Positions 49,236-60,720 of a DNA stretch of 64,000 nt are shown in pieces (position 1 is the stretch's first letter; the number at the start of each line of letters is the position of its first letter). Source of the DNA: Fennellomyces sp. T-0311 (lineage: Eukaryota > Mucoromycota > Mucoromycetes > Mucorales > Lichtheimiaceae); NCBI GenBank assembly GCA_025266875.1, contig JALLLT010000026.1, positions 372,001 through 436,000 of the forward strand, given 5' to 3'. A model generated the notes under the pieces. The model ran no database searches. It was given only the letters and a program-made list of their open reading frames with translations, and was not told the origin of the DNA. The position numbers were made by a program, and so were the translations under genes.

Positions 49236-50663
49236 TTACTCGTCCTTCTTGCGAGACATAACTTCCATGCCGTGCTTGAGCACACCGATGCGCATTCTGG
49301 TGAGGAGGTTTCGTGCACCATTGGAGTGGTTGTAAACACCACCGTTGAAAGCAGTGGTCATGTCCTTGCCGATGCTGGTGCGAATGTACTTCTCACCACC
49401 GGGATGTTCGTTGATAAAATCTTCCATATCGTAAAGAATGCCTTCGATCAAAATCCACTTCTTGCCTTCGTTCAAGACAAGGTTCTGGAATTCGTCCCAG
49501 GAGAACACAGGCAGATCTTCCATCTTGGTACCGTACGTCAAACCTTCCTTGATAGCAGCAATCTTCTTCTCTTGCATTTGAATCTTGCCTTTGGTGACTT
49601 CATTGGCGGGGAACTGCTTCAATTCGTACGCCAAGCCGATGAACGAAAGCAACTTAATAAGCCACTTGGTTGGATCGTATTGGTAGTAGATAATAGCGTT
49701 GCGGTAATCCTGAGGGAATTCGTGGTGGAAGTTGTGATAACCTTCGCCCAGGGTAACCAAGGCGGTGATCCAGTGGTCACGGGGGGTATGATGATCATCG
49801 AAAGTGTCTTCACCCAAGAAATGAGCCAAGCTATTGACGCAGAAAGTTGCGTGGTGAACGAAACAGAGACGAGCGACACCAGCATAGAAATAACCGCCCT
49901 AATGCAATTGGTTTTGATAAGTCGGGAGCCCAAAGTTAGGAAAAAATATTAGGAAAAATTTACCCTGAAATCTCCCCAACCAAGACCGGCGACGAGAGTT
50001 GGGAACAGGAAGCCCATACCGAGGGCAAAGTAAGGGTAGTACTTGTGCTGGAAGGCAACGATATGATCAGCCTTCAGATCGCTAACGTCAGCATAGCCAA
50101 TACGGTTCTTGGGACGCTGGATAAGCATCCAACCAAGGTGAGAGAAGAAGAAACCACGGTGAGCGGAATAGGGGTCCTTGTCAGTATCAGTCCATCTGTG
50201 GTGAGCACGATGGCCACGGGACCACCAGTAAGCAGAGCCTTCAACAGCACCAGCACCAGCGAAGCAGAAGAACCATCGCAATCCGTCAATAGCACGATAG
50301 GCACGATGAGCCCAGAGACGATGGTAACCTAAAATAAATTTCGTTAGGTTTGTGTGAATCGTACAGAAAAAATATATTTATCGAGATCGTACCAGCTGTA
50401 ATGCCCAGACCCGTGATAAAGTAGTAAACAATGGCCCAGATCATAGTCTTGGTTTGCAATTCGGTAGTCAAAATGCCGTACAATGCGATCAACGGCGTTC
50501 CGAGCAACAGGATTGATTGCACCCAATTGACGTGTTTGTGCCAATTTTGTAAGGTTGTTGGTTCATCGAACAGCGGCGGCATCTTCTGCTTAGGAAGCGG
50601 AGGCTTGCGGGCCTCGGATTGAGTGTATGCATAGACGATCGTATCCGTGGCAGTTGTTGACAT
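49236..50663 (-). CDS. OLE1: Delta-9 acyl-CoA desaturase with C-terminal cytochrome b5
   Basis: Exons 50663-50393, 50328-49964 and 49898-49236 give 432 residues with continuous phase. Three His boxes are present in the right order: HRLWAH, HRAHH (in WWSRGHRAHHRWTDTDKDPY) and HNFHH (GEGYHNFHHEFPQDYRN), with two hydrophobic hairpins between. The C-terminal 110 residues are a cytochrome b5 domain with the haem ligand motif EHPGG. This ER enzyme puts the first double bond into stearoyl- and palmitoyl-CoA, using electrons from its own b5 domain. Length and layout fit fungal Ole1. GC-rich third positions suggest high expression. The second intron lies just before GGYFYAGVARL. Confidence 0.95.
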
Positions 50664-51120
50664 TGTCGCTGCTGTAAGACGAATAACACAAAGGAAAACG
50701 TCGTTTAGAAAATTATCCTTTATATTCTTTTCGGAGCTCTCGTTTGTTGGCTCGCTTTGGGGCAGTGGGGCGGCCCAGCACCCAATAGGAAGTCCTAAAT
50801 TTATCCTTGATCTGACCTTGTAGCTATCGCTGCCGCCTTCTGTTTCTCCCCCCTTTTGCCATATCCATTTCAAGACATATCAAGATGACACATCGCCTAC
50901 ATTGCACACAATAATTGGGAAAACTCTGTAACATGATGTGATTTTTAGTGGTTTACTACTTCCCAACGTTACCATGTGATTACCCAAAGAGCACGGGCCC
51001 ATGATCTGCCTTGTCTAGTCGGTATCCATCACCGTAGCATTGTTTTGGATGCATATTTTGATGTATTTTATATATATGTACAAGCGAATATTACAATAAA
51101 AGTCAAATGCAGGATTTTAT
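50664..51120. other. Desaturase promoter and 3' region of the AAA gene
   Basis: About 460 bases between the desaturase start and the end of the BCS1-like gene. No further feature seen. Confidence 0.4.
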
Positions 51121-53494
51121 CTAGTCAGTGGTTTTTTCGTCGTCCTTGTTGCTGACGGACGATGCAGACGAAAATGCAGAGTCACCATCGTCGTTTTCGT
51201 CCTCCTCAGCCTCTTGAACCTTCTGTGCCTCCAGATCCTTTGGCTCAGCCTTCACTTCTTCCTTTGTCTGACCGACAACTTCTTGCTCAGCCTTCTCTGC
51301 TTGATCATTCTTCTCTTCCGGCTCAGTCTTCTCTTCCGGCTCACTCTTCGCTTCTTGGTTGCTCTTCTCTTCTTCTGCCTTCTCTTCCTCTTTCTTGTCT
51401 TCTTCTTTCTTCTCTTGCTCTTTCTTTTCTTGTTCCTTCTTCTCTGCTTCCCAAGCTTCTTCTTCTTCCTTCTCTTCTTGCTCACGCTTCTTTCGCTCTC
51501 TCTCTTCTTGTGCAGCACGCTTGCGAGCTTCTTCGGATCTCTTGCGTTCGTGCTCCTTGGCTTGCTCGCGATCGACCTTGACCTTCTCTAAGAACTCGGG
51601 AATGCCATCAAAAATGCGGTCGTACAGGCCCTTTTCGGGATGTTCTGCATCAGCGCCCATCCACAGCATAATGAAGTAAGACTCCAGCTCCGCAGTCGTG
51701 ACATGGTTGGTTGGAATGCGCTTTCCGAATTCCTTTTTCTTAGCCAGCAAGAATTCCTTGCGTTCGCCCTCTTTGACTGGTTCGAGCGTATCGGGATCAT
51801 GGCCAAAGAACTGCCAGAACATCTCCTCGATCTGGTGTCGATCAGCATAGTCCAACTTGAGTTTCATGTCCATACGACCCGGTCGTAACAAAGCAGGTGG
51901 CAGTTTGGAGATATCATTGCATGTCATGAAGATCACTATCACGAACAATGAGCTGTCTGGTCAGGATTTCAATCGAATAAGGTGCAACTTACTTGATCCG
52001 GTTTGCCCCTGAATACCGTCCAATGCATTCAGGACACCTGCGATACTTTTGTTCGTACGGTCGTTGCTATCACCTGCGACATTACGGATATAATGGTCGA
52101 AATCTTCCAAGACAACAATGGAGTTGTGCGGAGCGTCGGCCAACATATCGCTGAAATCGGAGTCTCTGTAAACATCCATCAGACTGGCAATCGCAATGTC
52201 CATGCCCAAATTTGACTATGTGCAACCATTGAGTAACAGCATAAAAAACTGCATAACAAACTTACTGCCAGAGCTTGAATCAGAGACGTCTTACCGGTGC
52301 CGGGTGGACCGTACAACAGATAACCACGCCGGTATGGGACACCTCGAGTCTTGTACCATCGCTTTCGGCGTCTGAATTTGTCCATATCTGTTGATTTCTT
52401 ACGATTAGCCTATTATGCACTGCTGCGGCGTTCTGCACTCAGCCCCTCGAAAACGTACCATTTACAATATGTTCCTTGACGCCTTCCTTCAAAACCACGG
52501 TACCCAAGGCACGTGGTTCCATCGATTTGAGATGTTCCCATGAGCTGTAGCTATATTCATACTTGTGAACGTTCAGCTGTTTTGAAATAAAGCGTTAGTG
52601 GCATGCTTGGTTCCCTTGTCAAGCAAATCATTTTTACCTCATTCGATTGACGCTCGTTATAAATGTCTGTCCATTCTTGAATGAACTGTTTGAGCAAGTC
52701 CAGATTGGTATCTTCCATTCTAAAAAGGTATAATCCTATTAGGCGATTGCCGCAGCATACTGGTGCCATAACGGAAGACTTACGTGATAATCAACATCCG
52801 GCTGACGAACCTGCCACGGAACATGCTGCATTCAAGCTGATCTTCATCATCCTTTGCCTTTTTGATTGATCTCCATGCGATAGAAAGCTTGTGGCCTTTA
52901 TATTCAATTTCGTTGGTCACCTCCTCCGCTGCATGCGTATTAAAGCTCTATGTGAGTCTGACGCTCTTTAAACTACTTCAAGTGCCTTACGTGGATAGAA
53001 TGTGACAATCGGCTTTTTATCGGCCTGTTCATCGTCTGATTCACCGTCACCCTGACCAGGCTCTTCGTATGTAGCGAATACCCGGTTGAGACCATCTAAG
53101 ACGCGAATCTTTCGACGAACGTAGTCATCAACAGCGATATACGCTTTGTCACTGGTAATTAGTTGGACTGAAACTGTGTCAGGGGGTGGCCGCCGAAATT
53201 TGTCTGTGACTGATTCTACGAGGTCCCACCATTTCGTCCGTAAAAGGGCTAAAAAGGATGGGATGGATGTTATTACACACTGCTTTACGCACAGCAAGGG
53301 ATCAACCACTTACACGCAATATAATATACAAGACTGAGGACCACAAAGTCATTACCGAAGTAACGTTTTCCAAGCTCCACCAGTCTGTGGCCGATGAGGC
53401 TTTCCCAAAAACGTTCATCGATGATCAACTCTAAGAATGTCAGGATTTTATCCAAGACAAGGGAGCGCGAAGCAAGTGTAGACGGCGTGGGCAT
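51121..53494 (-). CDS. BCS1-like AAA ATPase with long charged C-terminal tail
   Basis: Eight exons (53494-53314, 53248-52991, 52928-52784, 52719-52638, 52576-52459, 52387-52266, 52215-51993, 51935-51121) give 647 residues. A hydrophobic segment ([11 protein letters not shown]) near residue 55 is followed by a BCS1-type middle region, then the AAA core: [15 protein letters not shown] (Walker A), SIVVLEDFD (Walker B), [20 protein letters not shown] (sensor and arginine finger region). True Bcs1 translocates the folded Rieske protein across the mitochondrial inner membrane; fungi also have divergent relatives of unknown task. The last 150 or so residues are an almost pure Glu/Lys/Ala coiled coil, absent from ordinary Bcs1. 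Family is clear, orthology to Bcs1 is doubtful. Confidence 0.85.
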
Positions 53495-54943
53495 GGTTTT
53501 TATAGTATATCAGAAAAAAAAGTGGAATGGACAAAGTGTAAAGAGAATATGGATGTGGAGAACAAGCGTTCGCGTTTTATAGCTTTCGGTGCAATGGTAA
53601 CTGCGCCTCCATTGTTGCATTACGGCTTGACTGTTTTTTGGCTGTCCGCAGCAATGCTCCTGGTTACCATGGCAACAGTACGGTGACACAAAAGTGGGCC
53701 AAGAGTTAAAGAGAAATTGCCGCAGCAGAAGATTTTTAGCTCGATATCTCGAGTATCGTTACATCGATTCACAAGGATAATATACTAGCATATCGTTGCG
53801 CAGAAATATGGCGCCCCACTGCGCCATTGCTAGATCCTTCCACAGGCGATGACTCACGATGTCGTTTTTGATGTAGACGGCACGCTGTCAAACGCGCTTG
53901 CCTTTTCCGGAACTTGGCCGACTATGTGCCTTAATATGGATAGAAGTTTGTTCCACCTACAAAAGAAGCTAAAACGCTCGCCTGGTTCAGTATATTCAAT
54001 AATAAGCACCAAGTAATGTTGACATTACAGTCAGCATATTCTCATGAATTTCTGGTAGTCCCTTTTTACTGGGTGGCACCATTTATGTAGTGAAAATCAT
54101 AGACACTGCAATTTCCTTGGACAGTTTTGAATGATGATGATATGTACATTACAGTAAGGAAACTTTCCGATCCACTCTGAATGCGTATATAGCAGCAAAT
54201 TGTCTTCGCCGGATCTCCCTGTCATAGTCACTTTTTTTAGTGCAGCGACATTTCTGATAACTTGTGCGAGATAATTTTACGATCGACGCTTCCTCGTTGA
54301 GGATGATTATTCGGATGAGCATCAATGTTTCCGAATTGTGTAACCATATGCAAAGCGTCATGCGTCATGTACTCCATTTTCTCTTAGAGTGTGGTAGGCT
54401 TGGCCGCTCGGACTTCCACGTCGATGTTTAAATCAACAGCTATATCTGTGGGTTGTACATCACTCGACACTGTGCCAAGTAAGGTGTGTGTGATGCATAT
54501 ATATATATATATATCATTTTGCCTAAACTGGTCTATATCTGCGAGTGTCGTATGAAAAACGATGCGGCGGACTCCGGTCATCAATAGTCTGTTTAACGAG
54601 ATTCATATTCAAAGCAATTATTTTTCTAAACATATAAGGATGTAATACTTGAACGTTTATGAATAACAACATTATCATGATGCATAGTTATAAATCCATA
54701 TATGGAAGGCATTAAAAGATATGCAATTTCCCAATATGTCTCAATGCTGGTGGCGCGTCAACTCAGAAGTATTTGTTGCGCAGCCCGACTTGCCTGATAT
54801 ATCCTGGGGTTTTATACGAAATTTTTCCAATTTACGTAAAACCGCTTACGCCGCGCTTAACTGATGAGACTAGTTGTCACGTTTCTGCAGGGAAGTAAGA
54901 GCAGGTTATGTTCTTTGTAAAGCAGCAGGCGGACTCTACATTC
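53495..54943. other. Intergenic, 1.4 kb
   Basis: AT-rich; an AT dinucleotide run of about nine units lies at 54497-54515. No gene seen. Confidence 0.4.
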
Positions 54944-55161
54944 TCATGATCTTTGAGTGTATCCAACAGCATCCCACTGCGCACTTGAAGCAGCGTTAAT
55001 ATCTCGTTTAAGAGCCTAAAGCAAAATACGTTAATATGTGCTACTTATAAACCAGTTAGTTGAGAAATACTACTTACTGCGCGGAGTTGCTGCTGAGTAG
55101 GCTCTCCTTCTTCATTGAGCACTCGCTCCCATGCTTCGTTCAAAACTAGGAGAGTTTTTTA

Positions 55162-56886
55162 TAGGGCTCTAAATACGGGCGGGCAGACCTGTGGACCGCC
55201 CGTTTCCCGGCATTTTCGGGCATCGGGCCAGGAAAGCTGTATGAAGGTGGGTGCCGGAACGGGCACGGTCCTATATAGCGACCCGCCCGTCGGGCCACTG
55301 GCCCGATCGAGTGCCCGAATGTATTTTCTTTATGAAACGTCTATCTAGATTAGGCCATTGTTATATATGCAATTTGACTATATCAAAACCGTGTATTGCA
55401 AATAAAGATAAATCAACTAAGTATACATCTTTAGTATGTGTGATATTCAACAGTAGTAAAAGACAGGTAAGTGACGAGACTCAAGTAATGACTGATTTAT
55501 TTCGTATGTTGAATCATCACTTTAAATAATAAAAGCTTATTCTCGAGGGGTTGAACCATTGACATGGTTGTAAGGCACATGAACCGCTGTGGAAACCAGG
55601 GTAATGTGGGTTTCACTAAGATAGGCAAGGTTATCACAATGAACGCATGTCAAGACAGGGATGTGGCTGTAGATCGGAAAATTAAAGTAACCCGTTGTCA
55701 ATAAGCAAACAAGGGTAAATGATGCATAAGCCATAATCATGTTGCGGATACAACAGTATGGAAAGATTTGTTGAAAAGTTGGGCAGTTTCTACGGTGATC
55801 CAGTTATACAATGATCGGCGTTGATACGCCAAGTTGTGACAATGAAAGGCTGCTACGTCAATTAACATTATTCAAATCATCCGCAGCATGCTAATCTGCA
55901 AATGTCTTAAAAACTTGGATAAGGATCGGTGTTAGTGTAAAGAGGCTATGTGTTCAAGCAAAGATAATTTTCAGTTGGCATTGTGTAAGCAAAAGTGAAA
56001 ACGCGAAGATGAAGTGAATCAGTACAATAATGGCTTTATTAAATGAAAGAAAGAGGATAGCAATAGCGATTGAACAGACACATTTATTACTAAAAAACAA
56101 CCTTTGGCATACTTAATGTGGTGCTTCGCGGAAAGCCATCACGTAAAGAAGAAAGGGCTACGACGAGCATCCTTCATCTTGAGAAGTGTGCTTGACAGAG
56201 TGTATCGATTTGAGAAACAAAAAGGGTGACTGTGTATGTACCATTACAGTATGTACGCAGCCATCGTTTTCTTGATTAAAATGCATAATGTCAAAATGAA
56301 ATGAAGTGCTGGTAAAACAATGATAAGTTGTGTGGTAAAATTGAGTTGTATGGAAAATATATGTGGTTGAGTAGTATTGTATGTGGTAATTAAAAATTCA
56401 TTCTGAAGCAATATGGTTGACCTGTTTTTGATATTCTCGAACATTGAGCCTGAATTCCATTTAACGGACATCGAGAGAAAAACGTCGCTAAAGAAATGCA
56501 TTCCTGCGCCAATTGCAATGTCGAATTGCTGGTTTGTCTTAGGGTGTCATTTTGACATTTTGTACTTCTTGGTCTTTCTTTGTTGCTTGCAGCAATTCGC
56601 CTCTGCCTTTGTAAAAGTCCTGTTGTTTCAAAAAAGTGTGTGCAAGATAGCGATTTCGTGATCCAATATAAAAAGACGATTTTGCCTAAGCATTATACAC
56701 GATAACACAAGGTGGAACCCCATTTCGCTTCTACATCAGTCATTGCCGCATTAAGATCGTTCACATTGTGGATTTCGTCGGGCGGGCCACTTTAATTCAG
56801 ACTCTTGCAATTTCGGGTTCGGGCAAAAGACATGACCCGCCTCGTTGGGCCCGATGCCCGTCGGGCATGGCCCGTTTAGAGCCCCA
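55162..56886. mobile_element. Non-autonomous hAT-like element, 1.7 kb
   Basis: The ends are inverted repeats: TAGGGCTCTAAA on the left and TTTAGAGCCCCA on the right (one mismatch over 12). Both subterminal regions (about 150 bases each) are dense in CGGGC/GCCCG motifs, unlike the AT-rich interior. No transposase frame is present. A solo LTR is nested at 55439-55755. I could not find an 8-base target duplication; the flanks are GTTTTTTA and CTCAATTT. hAT affiliation rests on the end sequence and the subterminal repeat style that it shares with the autonomous element at 58054. Confidence 0.55.
55439..55755. repeat. Solo LTR, family C (copy 1), with perfect target duplication
   Basis: A 317-base element beginning TGTGATATTC and ending GATACAACA, flanked on both sides by GTATG. 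A second copy of identical length lies at 62896-63212. There are no internal retrotransposon genes, so it is a solo LTR. It lies inside the hAT-like element and therefore inserted later. Orientation is uncertain. Confidence 0.75.
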
Positions 56887-57009
56887 CTCAATTTCATGAA
56901 GAAGCTTGTTGATAGCATGCCTATCAATGTAAGGCAGTGATAAAAGCTAGAGGACAGCATACAAAATATCAGTTTACATATTATTTTTTTAATCTTATAT
57001 AGTATTGTA

Positions 57010-57402
57010 TGTCGTATTCTGACATACCAGTCATCCATTGTCTACAAACCTTTCCATCCCAGCCTTTGTTACATCCGTTCCTTTATTTCGACATCAACAA
57101 CCGCACAGTTATCTATTGGCCTGTTCACTGACTTGTGCGTCAGTGAGATCTTGATCTGGGTTCAGACTTCAAGAAGGACCATTCACGTTAACTCAGTCTC
57201 TGCATGATTATCCGCTCCTTCGTAATAAGGCAGTATGATCATTAGGGATTACGGCGATAACACGGATTCGGCTCTGATAGAAAAGCATTCACCTTCCCCG
57301 TCCCGACTCATCATCATTATAAATAGAGAGTAGTTTTCTTCAATAATACATTATCCTATTTTGGTCTCGCCATTTGAAGCTTTCCAATTGAGCGATACCA
57401 CA
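57010..57402 (+). repeat. Solo LTR, family A/B (copy B), with perfect target duplication
   Basis: A 393-base element beginning TGTCG and ending GATACCACA, flanked by TTGTA on both sides. It has a TATAAATAGAG box and an AATAATA signal in the same order as copy A (19870-20248) and shares blocks with it along its whole length. No internal genes. It lies about 320 bases from the 3' end of the tRNA-Ser gene. Confidence 0.8.
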
Positions 57403-57407
57403 TTGTA

Positions 57408-57693
57408 TCAATAAAAGCATATGTTATTGCTGGTAACAAGCAGTTTAGGTCAATATATCGTATAACAAAGATATATCAAAGTTTGTATACTTTTCTACTT
57501 AGTCGCAGTGTTTAAAAATTTGGCCATCATTTTTATGGGGTGGGGGACCGTATAAATATCCTCATAAACAAAACCAATAAATGATATCTATCTACTTCTC
57601 TCTCAAACCTCGTTTCTGTTATTGGCCACGGATCTAACCGTCAGAAAGTGACACGACACTATGACAAAATATATACAACGATTACACAGTGAC
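57408..57693. other. Spacer between LTR and tRNA, possible LTR scrap
   Basis: A TATAAATA box near 57550 followed by AATAAA near 57577 and a CT-rich tract looks like the right part of another LTR, but no matching copy or termini could be defined. Confidence 0.3.
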
Positions 57694-57725
57694 AAAACTG
57701 TATAAGACCTCTGAAGTCAGAGGTC
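57694..57725 (-). terminator. tRNA 3' trailer hairpin and Pol III stop
   Basis: One base after the tRNA 3' end, the minus strand has GACCTCTG-ACTT-CAGAGGTC, a perfect 8-base stem (57706-57725), and then a TTTT run at 57694-57697 that would end Pol III transcription. The primary transcript would thus carry a stable hairpin. Confidence 0.6.
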
Positions 57726-57726
57726 A

Positions 57727-57808
57727 CGACAACTGCAGGATTTGAACCTGCGCGGGCAGAGCCCATGAGATTTCTAGTCTCACGCCTTAACCACTCGGCC
57801 AAGTTGTC
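57727..57808 (-). tRNA. tRNA-Ser(AGA)
   Basis: 82-nt class II tRNA, no intron. The 7-bp acceptor stem pairs GACAACT with AGTTGTC; the D arm contains the A box TGGCCGAGTGG; the anticodon stem TGAGA/TCTCA closes the loop CTAGAAA with anticodon AGA; the long variable arm GGGC-TCT-GCCC marks a serine tRNA; the T arm GCAGG-TTCAAAT-CCTGC holds the B box. Discriminator base G is normal for serine. It sits between a solo LTR and a hAT element. Confidence 0.95.
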
Positions 57809-58425
57809 CCTATTGATCAGCATCGTTTCCGGGAATAATATAGAAAGAAGGATTAAATCACTTACACAGTAGTTTATATGCCTTACAACCACATTGATGA
57901 TCCAACCCCTTGAAAATAAGCTTTTATTATTTAAGTAACGATTCAAATATGAAATATATCAGTCATTACTTGAGTTTTGTTACTTATCTGCATCTTACAA
58001 TTGTTAAATATTATAAAGATTACTAGCTAAAAAATAAAGGCTGGTGTGGTAAGTAGGGTCTTGCAAAATACCCGACTACCCGTACCCGGCCCGTTACCCG
58101 ATGCTTCGGGTCGGGTACGGGTCCACTGATGCCCAACCCGTTCAGTTTTCGGGTCTTTTACAGAGACCCGACCTGACCTGACCCGTAAAGCCTTATGTAA
58201 GTGTGGTATAGATTGAGAAGTAGGTAGCAATGGATTTGTAGATTATAAAAATAGAATGTAACAGCACATAATAGTATTACGCTTGATGTACAAGCTTCAA
58301 TTACGAGTATAAGTATCTTATGGTGTTTATTTATATCAGCTATGCATAATGCAGCACGGCCATGCCTTTTTTTTTTAAAAAAAAACTGGAAAGTGAAAAA
58401 ATTTATTCTTTTAAAAAAACACTTT

Positions 58426-60720
58426 CTATTTACGAGCTTCGTATTTCTCCCAAGAGTCCAAGATCATAAGCCTCTTGAGGAGGTCTGGCTGCATGCGATT
58501 TCTTGTGTACGGCAGCATGAGGCGCGCCGACGAAAAACTGCGCTCTGCTGGCGTCGACGTTGCCGGAATCGCCAAGTAATGGCGCGCCATCCTCGAAAGG
58601 TTCGGCCATCGTCGCGAGTTCCCTTTCCAGTAATCGAGCTCGGCATTTTTGTGCTGGGGGCGCGGCAGCATGTTTCGCTCGGCAATGTAGTCCTCGAGCT
58701 CGTCGACCAGTTCCGTTCCTACCCCGTACTTCTTCATGAAGCGCGCCATTGCATCGTCCTCCATGAAACCCTCTGGCACCTCTGGTCAGTATGTCGCCCA
58801 GCGCTCTTCGACACTTCTACGACCAAGTTCTCTCCATTCCTCCTCCCAGCCGGAACTTGCCCACCAACGGTATTTGAGCCGCGGATCCAGTGCGGTGGCG
58901 ATCGTGTACACGTCGGTATCATCGGTCTTGATATAGTAGCTCTTGAGCTTGTCCTTACCAACGGAACAAGCAAAGGCAACATCTGGGATCTCGTCCTCGA
59001 TTGTCTCGAGATGGTCGAGCAGGTCATTGTACTCGACAATGACTTTGTTGATGGTGGGGTAGATACTGCCAGAAACGTTCTCCGTTACTTCCTGGAACTT
59101 GCCGAGGAGCGACGCAACTTGCTCCAGATACTGCCAGTCTTCATTCTCCAGCTGGCAATCTCTAAGGTCGTCGAACAATCGAGTTACCGCATGGTACGGC
59201 ATTCGCAGCAACAGAGCACGCTGTACCATCTGGAACGTAGAATTCCACCGAATACGAACGTCGCAGGAAAGGATGAGTCTGGGGCATCCATGGGCAGCAC
59301 AAAAGCGGAAGAACTCCTCTCTCTTTGCAGAGGATGCTCTGAAAAGGTACGTGTCAGTAGATGTTTTTTTGTGTATATCGCTAAAACTGTACCTTATCTT
59401 GACGATACCCTTGCGCAATCGCTTGATGGCAGATGGTCGGGCAGGGTCCAGTCTTGGATCCAGTGTAGCTTCTGGATTATGGCTGCCAGCTGGTTCATTG
59501 AGGTCTTCTTCGCCCTCGTCACGGTCTGGTGGTGGGGCAGCAAGTCCGACGTCAAGTATCTGCTGCACTGCCAAGTTAATGACATGCCCCAAACATGCAA
59601 TGCGATTCTTGGCGGCACAGAATTCCAATCTGCATTAAAACCGTTATTAGGAAATTTGTTGCCAAGGATTATGTCAACGCTTACCCATTCGCCATCGCAA
59701 ATGTTTCGAGGTATTTGGCCATGCTCAGCATGTTGGATGCGTTATCGGTCGTAATGGTAAACAGCTTATCAACGATGTCATACTCTTTCAGCAATGCTAC
59801 AAATGCATCCTTCAGGTTTTCACCAGTATGCGCACCGTCGATTGGATGGAAGCCAATTACCAGCTCACGCGGCTGCCACGAGTCTGCATCGATCCAATGC
59901 GCCGTAACACCAAGGAATTCTTCTTGGAAGGGACTGGTCCAGGCATCGATGGTAAACGAGATCTTGTCAACCTTTGCGAAAATGGCAGTGATTTGTTTGA
60001 CCACTTCAATATGTCGCTCGGCGAGCTAATTAGAGCAGCTACGTTAATATTTCTTCTTCATGATATAGAGTTGTCCATTACCTTTCGACCGATTGTATCG
60101 GCACTGGGGAGCTTGATCGCATGTAGGTTGGGGGCACCTTGCACATGGTTCAGCAATACCTGGAATTCTGGGCTCTGTACAATCGCCAATGGCAAGCGGG
60201 ATCGGACTAGGAGTCGCAAAATGTTGTTGATGAATTCATCCCGACTGAAGACTCGTGGGCGCTTCGCGTTATTCAACATCTTGTCCAGCGGTCCGAGTGC
60301 GGCGTTGCCATCGTTGACACCTCCAGAAACATTGTGCTTTCGCAGCAGATGTTTTTTGATCGTCGAGGTGTTTCCATCTTTTCCATGGACGGACTTGCCG
60401 CATCCAGGATAAAGGCATTGCATCTTGTCACCTGCACGCTTACCCCAGTTGCCATTAAGGATCCAAGATCCTCCGGAACTCGACGATGCGTTGGACGCAA
60501 GGCTTGCAGGTTCCTCATCAACAACGATGCTGTCAACGTCATCATCGAACGTTTCCTCATCGTTGATAAATGCTTGCTGTATAGAAGGATCCGATAAGTA
60601 TCACGATCACTATCAAACCAAGAATGAGGTTACCTCTTGGGGAGTCAAGATCAACTCCTCTTCATCAAAGCGTTGGTTGGAGCTGGAGCTGGAGCTGGAG
60701 GAGCCGGCGTTGTAGGACAT
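58426..60720 (-). pseudogene. hAT transposase gene with an in-frame stop
   Basis: Five exons in transcription order: 60720-60634, 60576-60082, 60025-59685, 59629-59393, 59338-58426; the reading frame spans 690 codons. Layout: Ser-rich N-terminus, BED-type zinc finger at about residues 83-112 (CLYPGCGKS...HLLRKH), catalytic RNase H-like part beginning KISFTIDAWTSPFQEEFLGV and containing TTDNASNM and CLGHVINLAVQ, and the C-terminal dimerisation domain (YLAIPATSTPAERSFSSARL). At codon 571 (58786-58788) a TGA interrupts the frame just before the dimerisation domain, and no splice sites could remove it. So the gene probably makes a truncated protein. Ends of the element are still recognisable. Confidence 0.85.

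Larger units (their letters stand above)
54944..56950 (-). pseudogene. Unidentified gene split by a hAT-type insertion
   Basis: Two minus-strand pieces flank the element at 55162-56886. The upstream piece (about 56887-56945) follows a TCTAG acceptor and reads LLSLPYIDRHAINKLLHEIE up to the element edge. The downstream piece (55161-55078) reads TLLVLNEAWERVLNEEGEPT and QQQLRA up to a GTAAGT donor, continues after a TTTAG acceptor at 55015 with ALKRDINAASSAQWDAVGYT and stops at 54944. Both are in the correct order for a single exon broken by the insertion. Earlier exons were not found; a solo LTR sits just upstream at 57010-57402. I do not recognise the protein. As it stands the gene can hardly be functional unless the element is spliced out. 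Confidence 0.45.

Noticed and set aside
49227..49952. 241-codon plus-strand frame over the desaturase
   Set aside because: Antisense shadow; the minus strand carries the His boxes and cytochrome b5 motif.
51162..51679. Leu/Ser-rich plus-strand frames over the AAA gene tail
   Set aside because: Low-complexity antisense of the Glu/Lys coiled coil.
57018..57038. ATG and GTATGT donor as first exon of the gene split by the hAT-like element
   Set aside because: These bases lie inside the solo LTR at 57010-57402, which has a perfect target duplication, so they are not part of the host gene.
58342..59754. 470-codon plus-strand frame over the hAT transposase
   Set aside because: Longest frame in the window, but it is antisense to clear transposase domains and has no recognisable motif of its own.
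60660..60706. GAGCTG-type tandem repeat as a microsatellite
   Set aside because: It is the Ser codon run in the transposase N-terminus, not an independent repeat.
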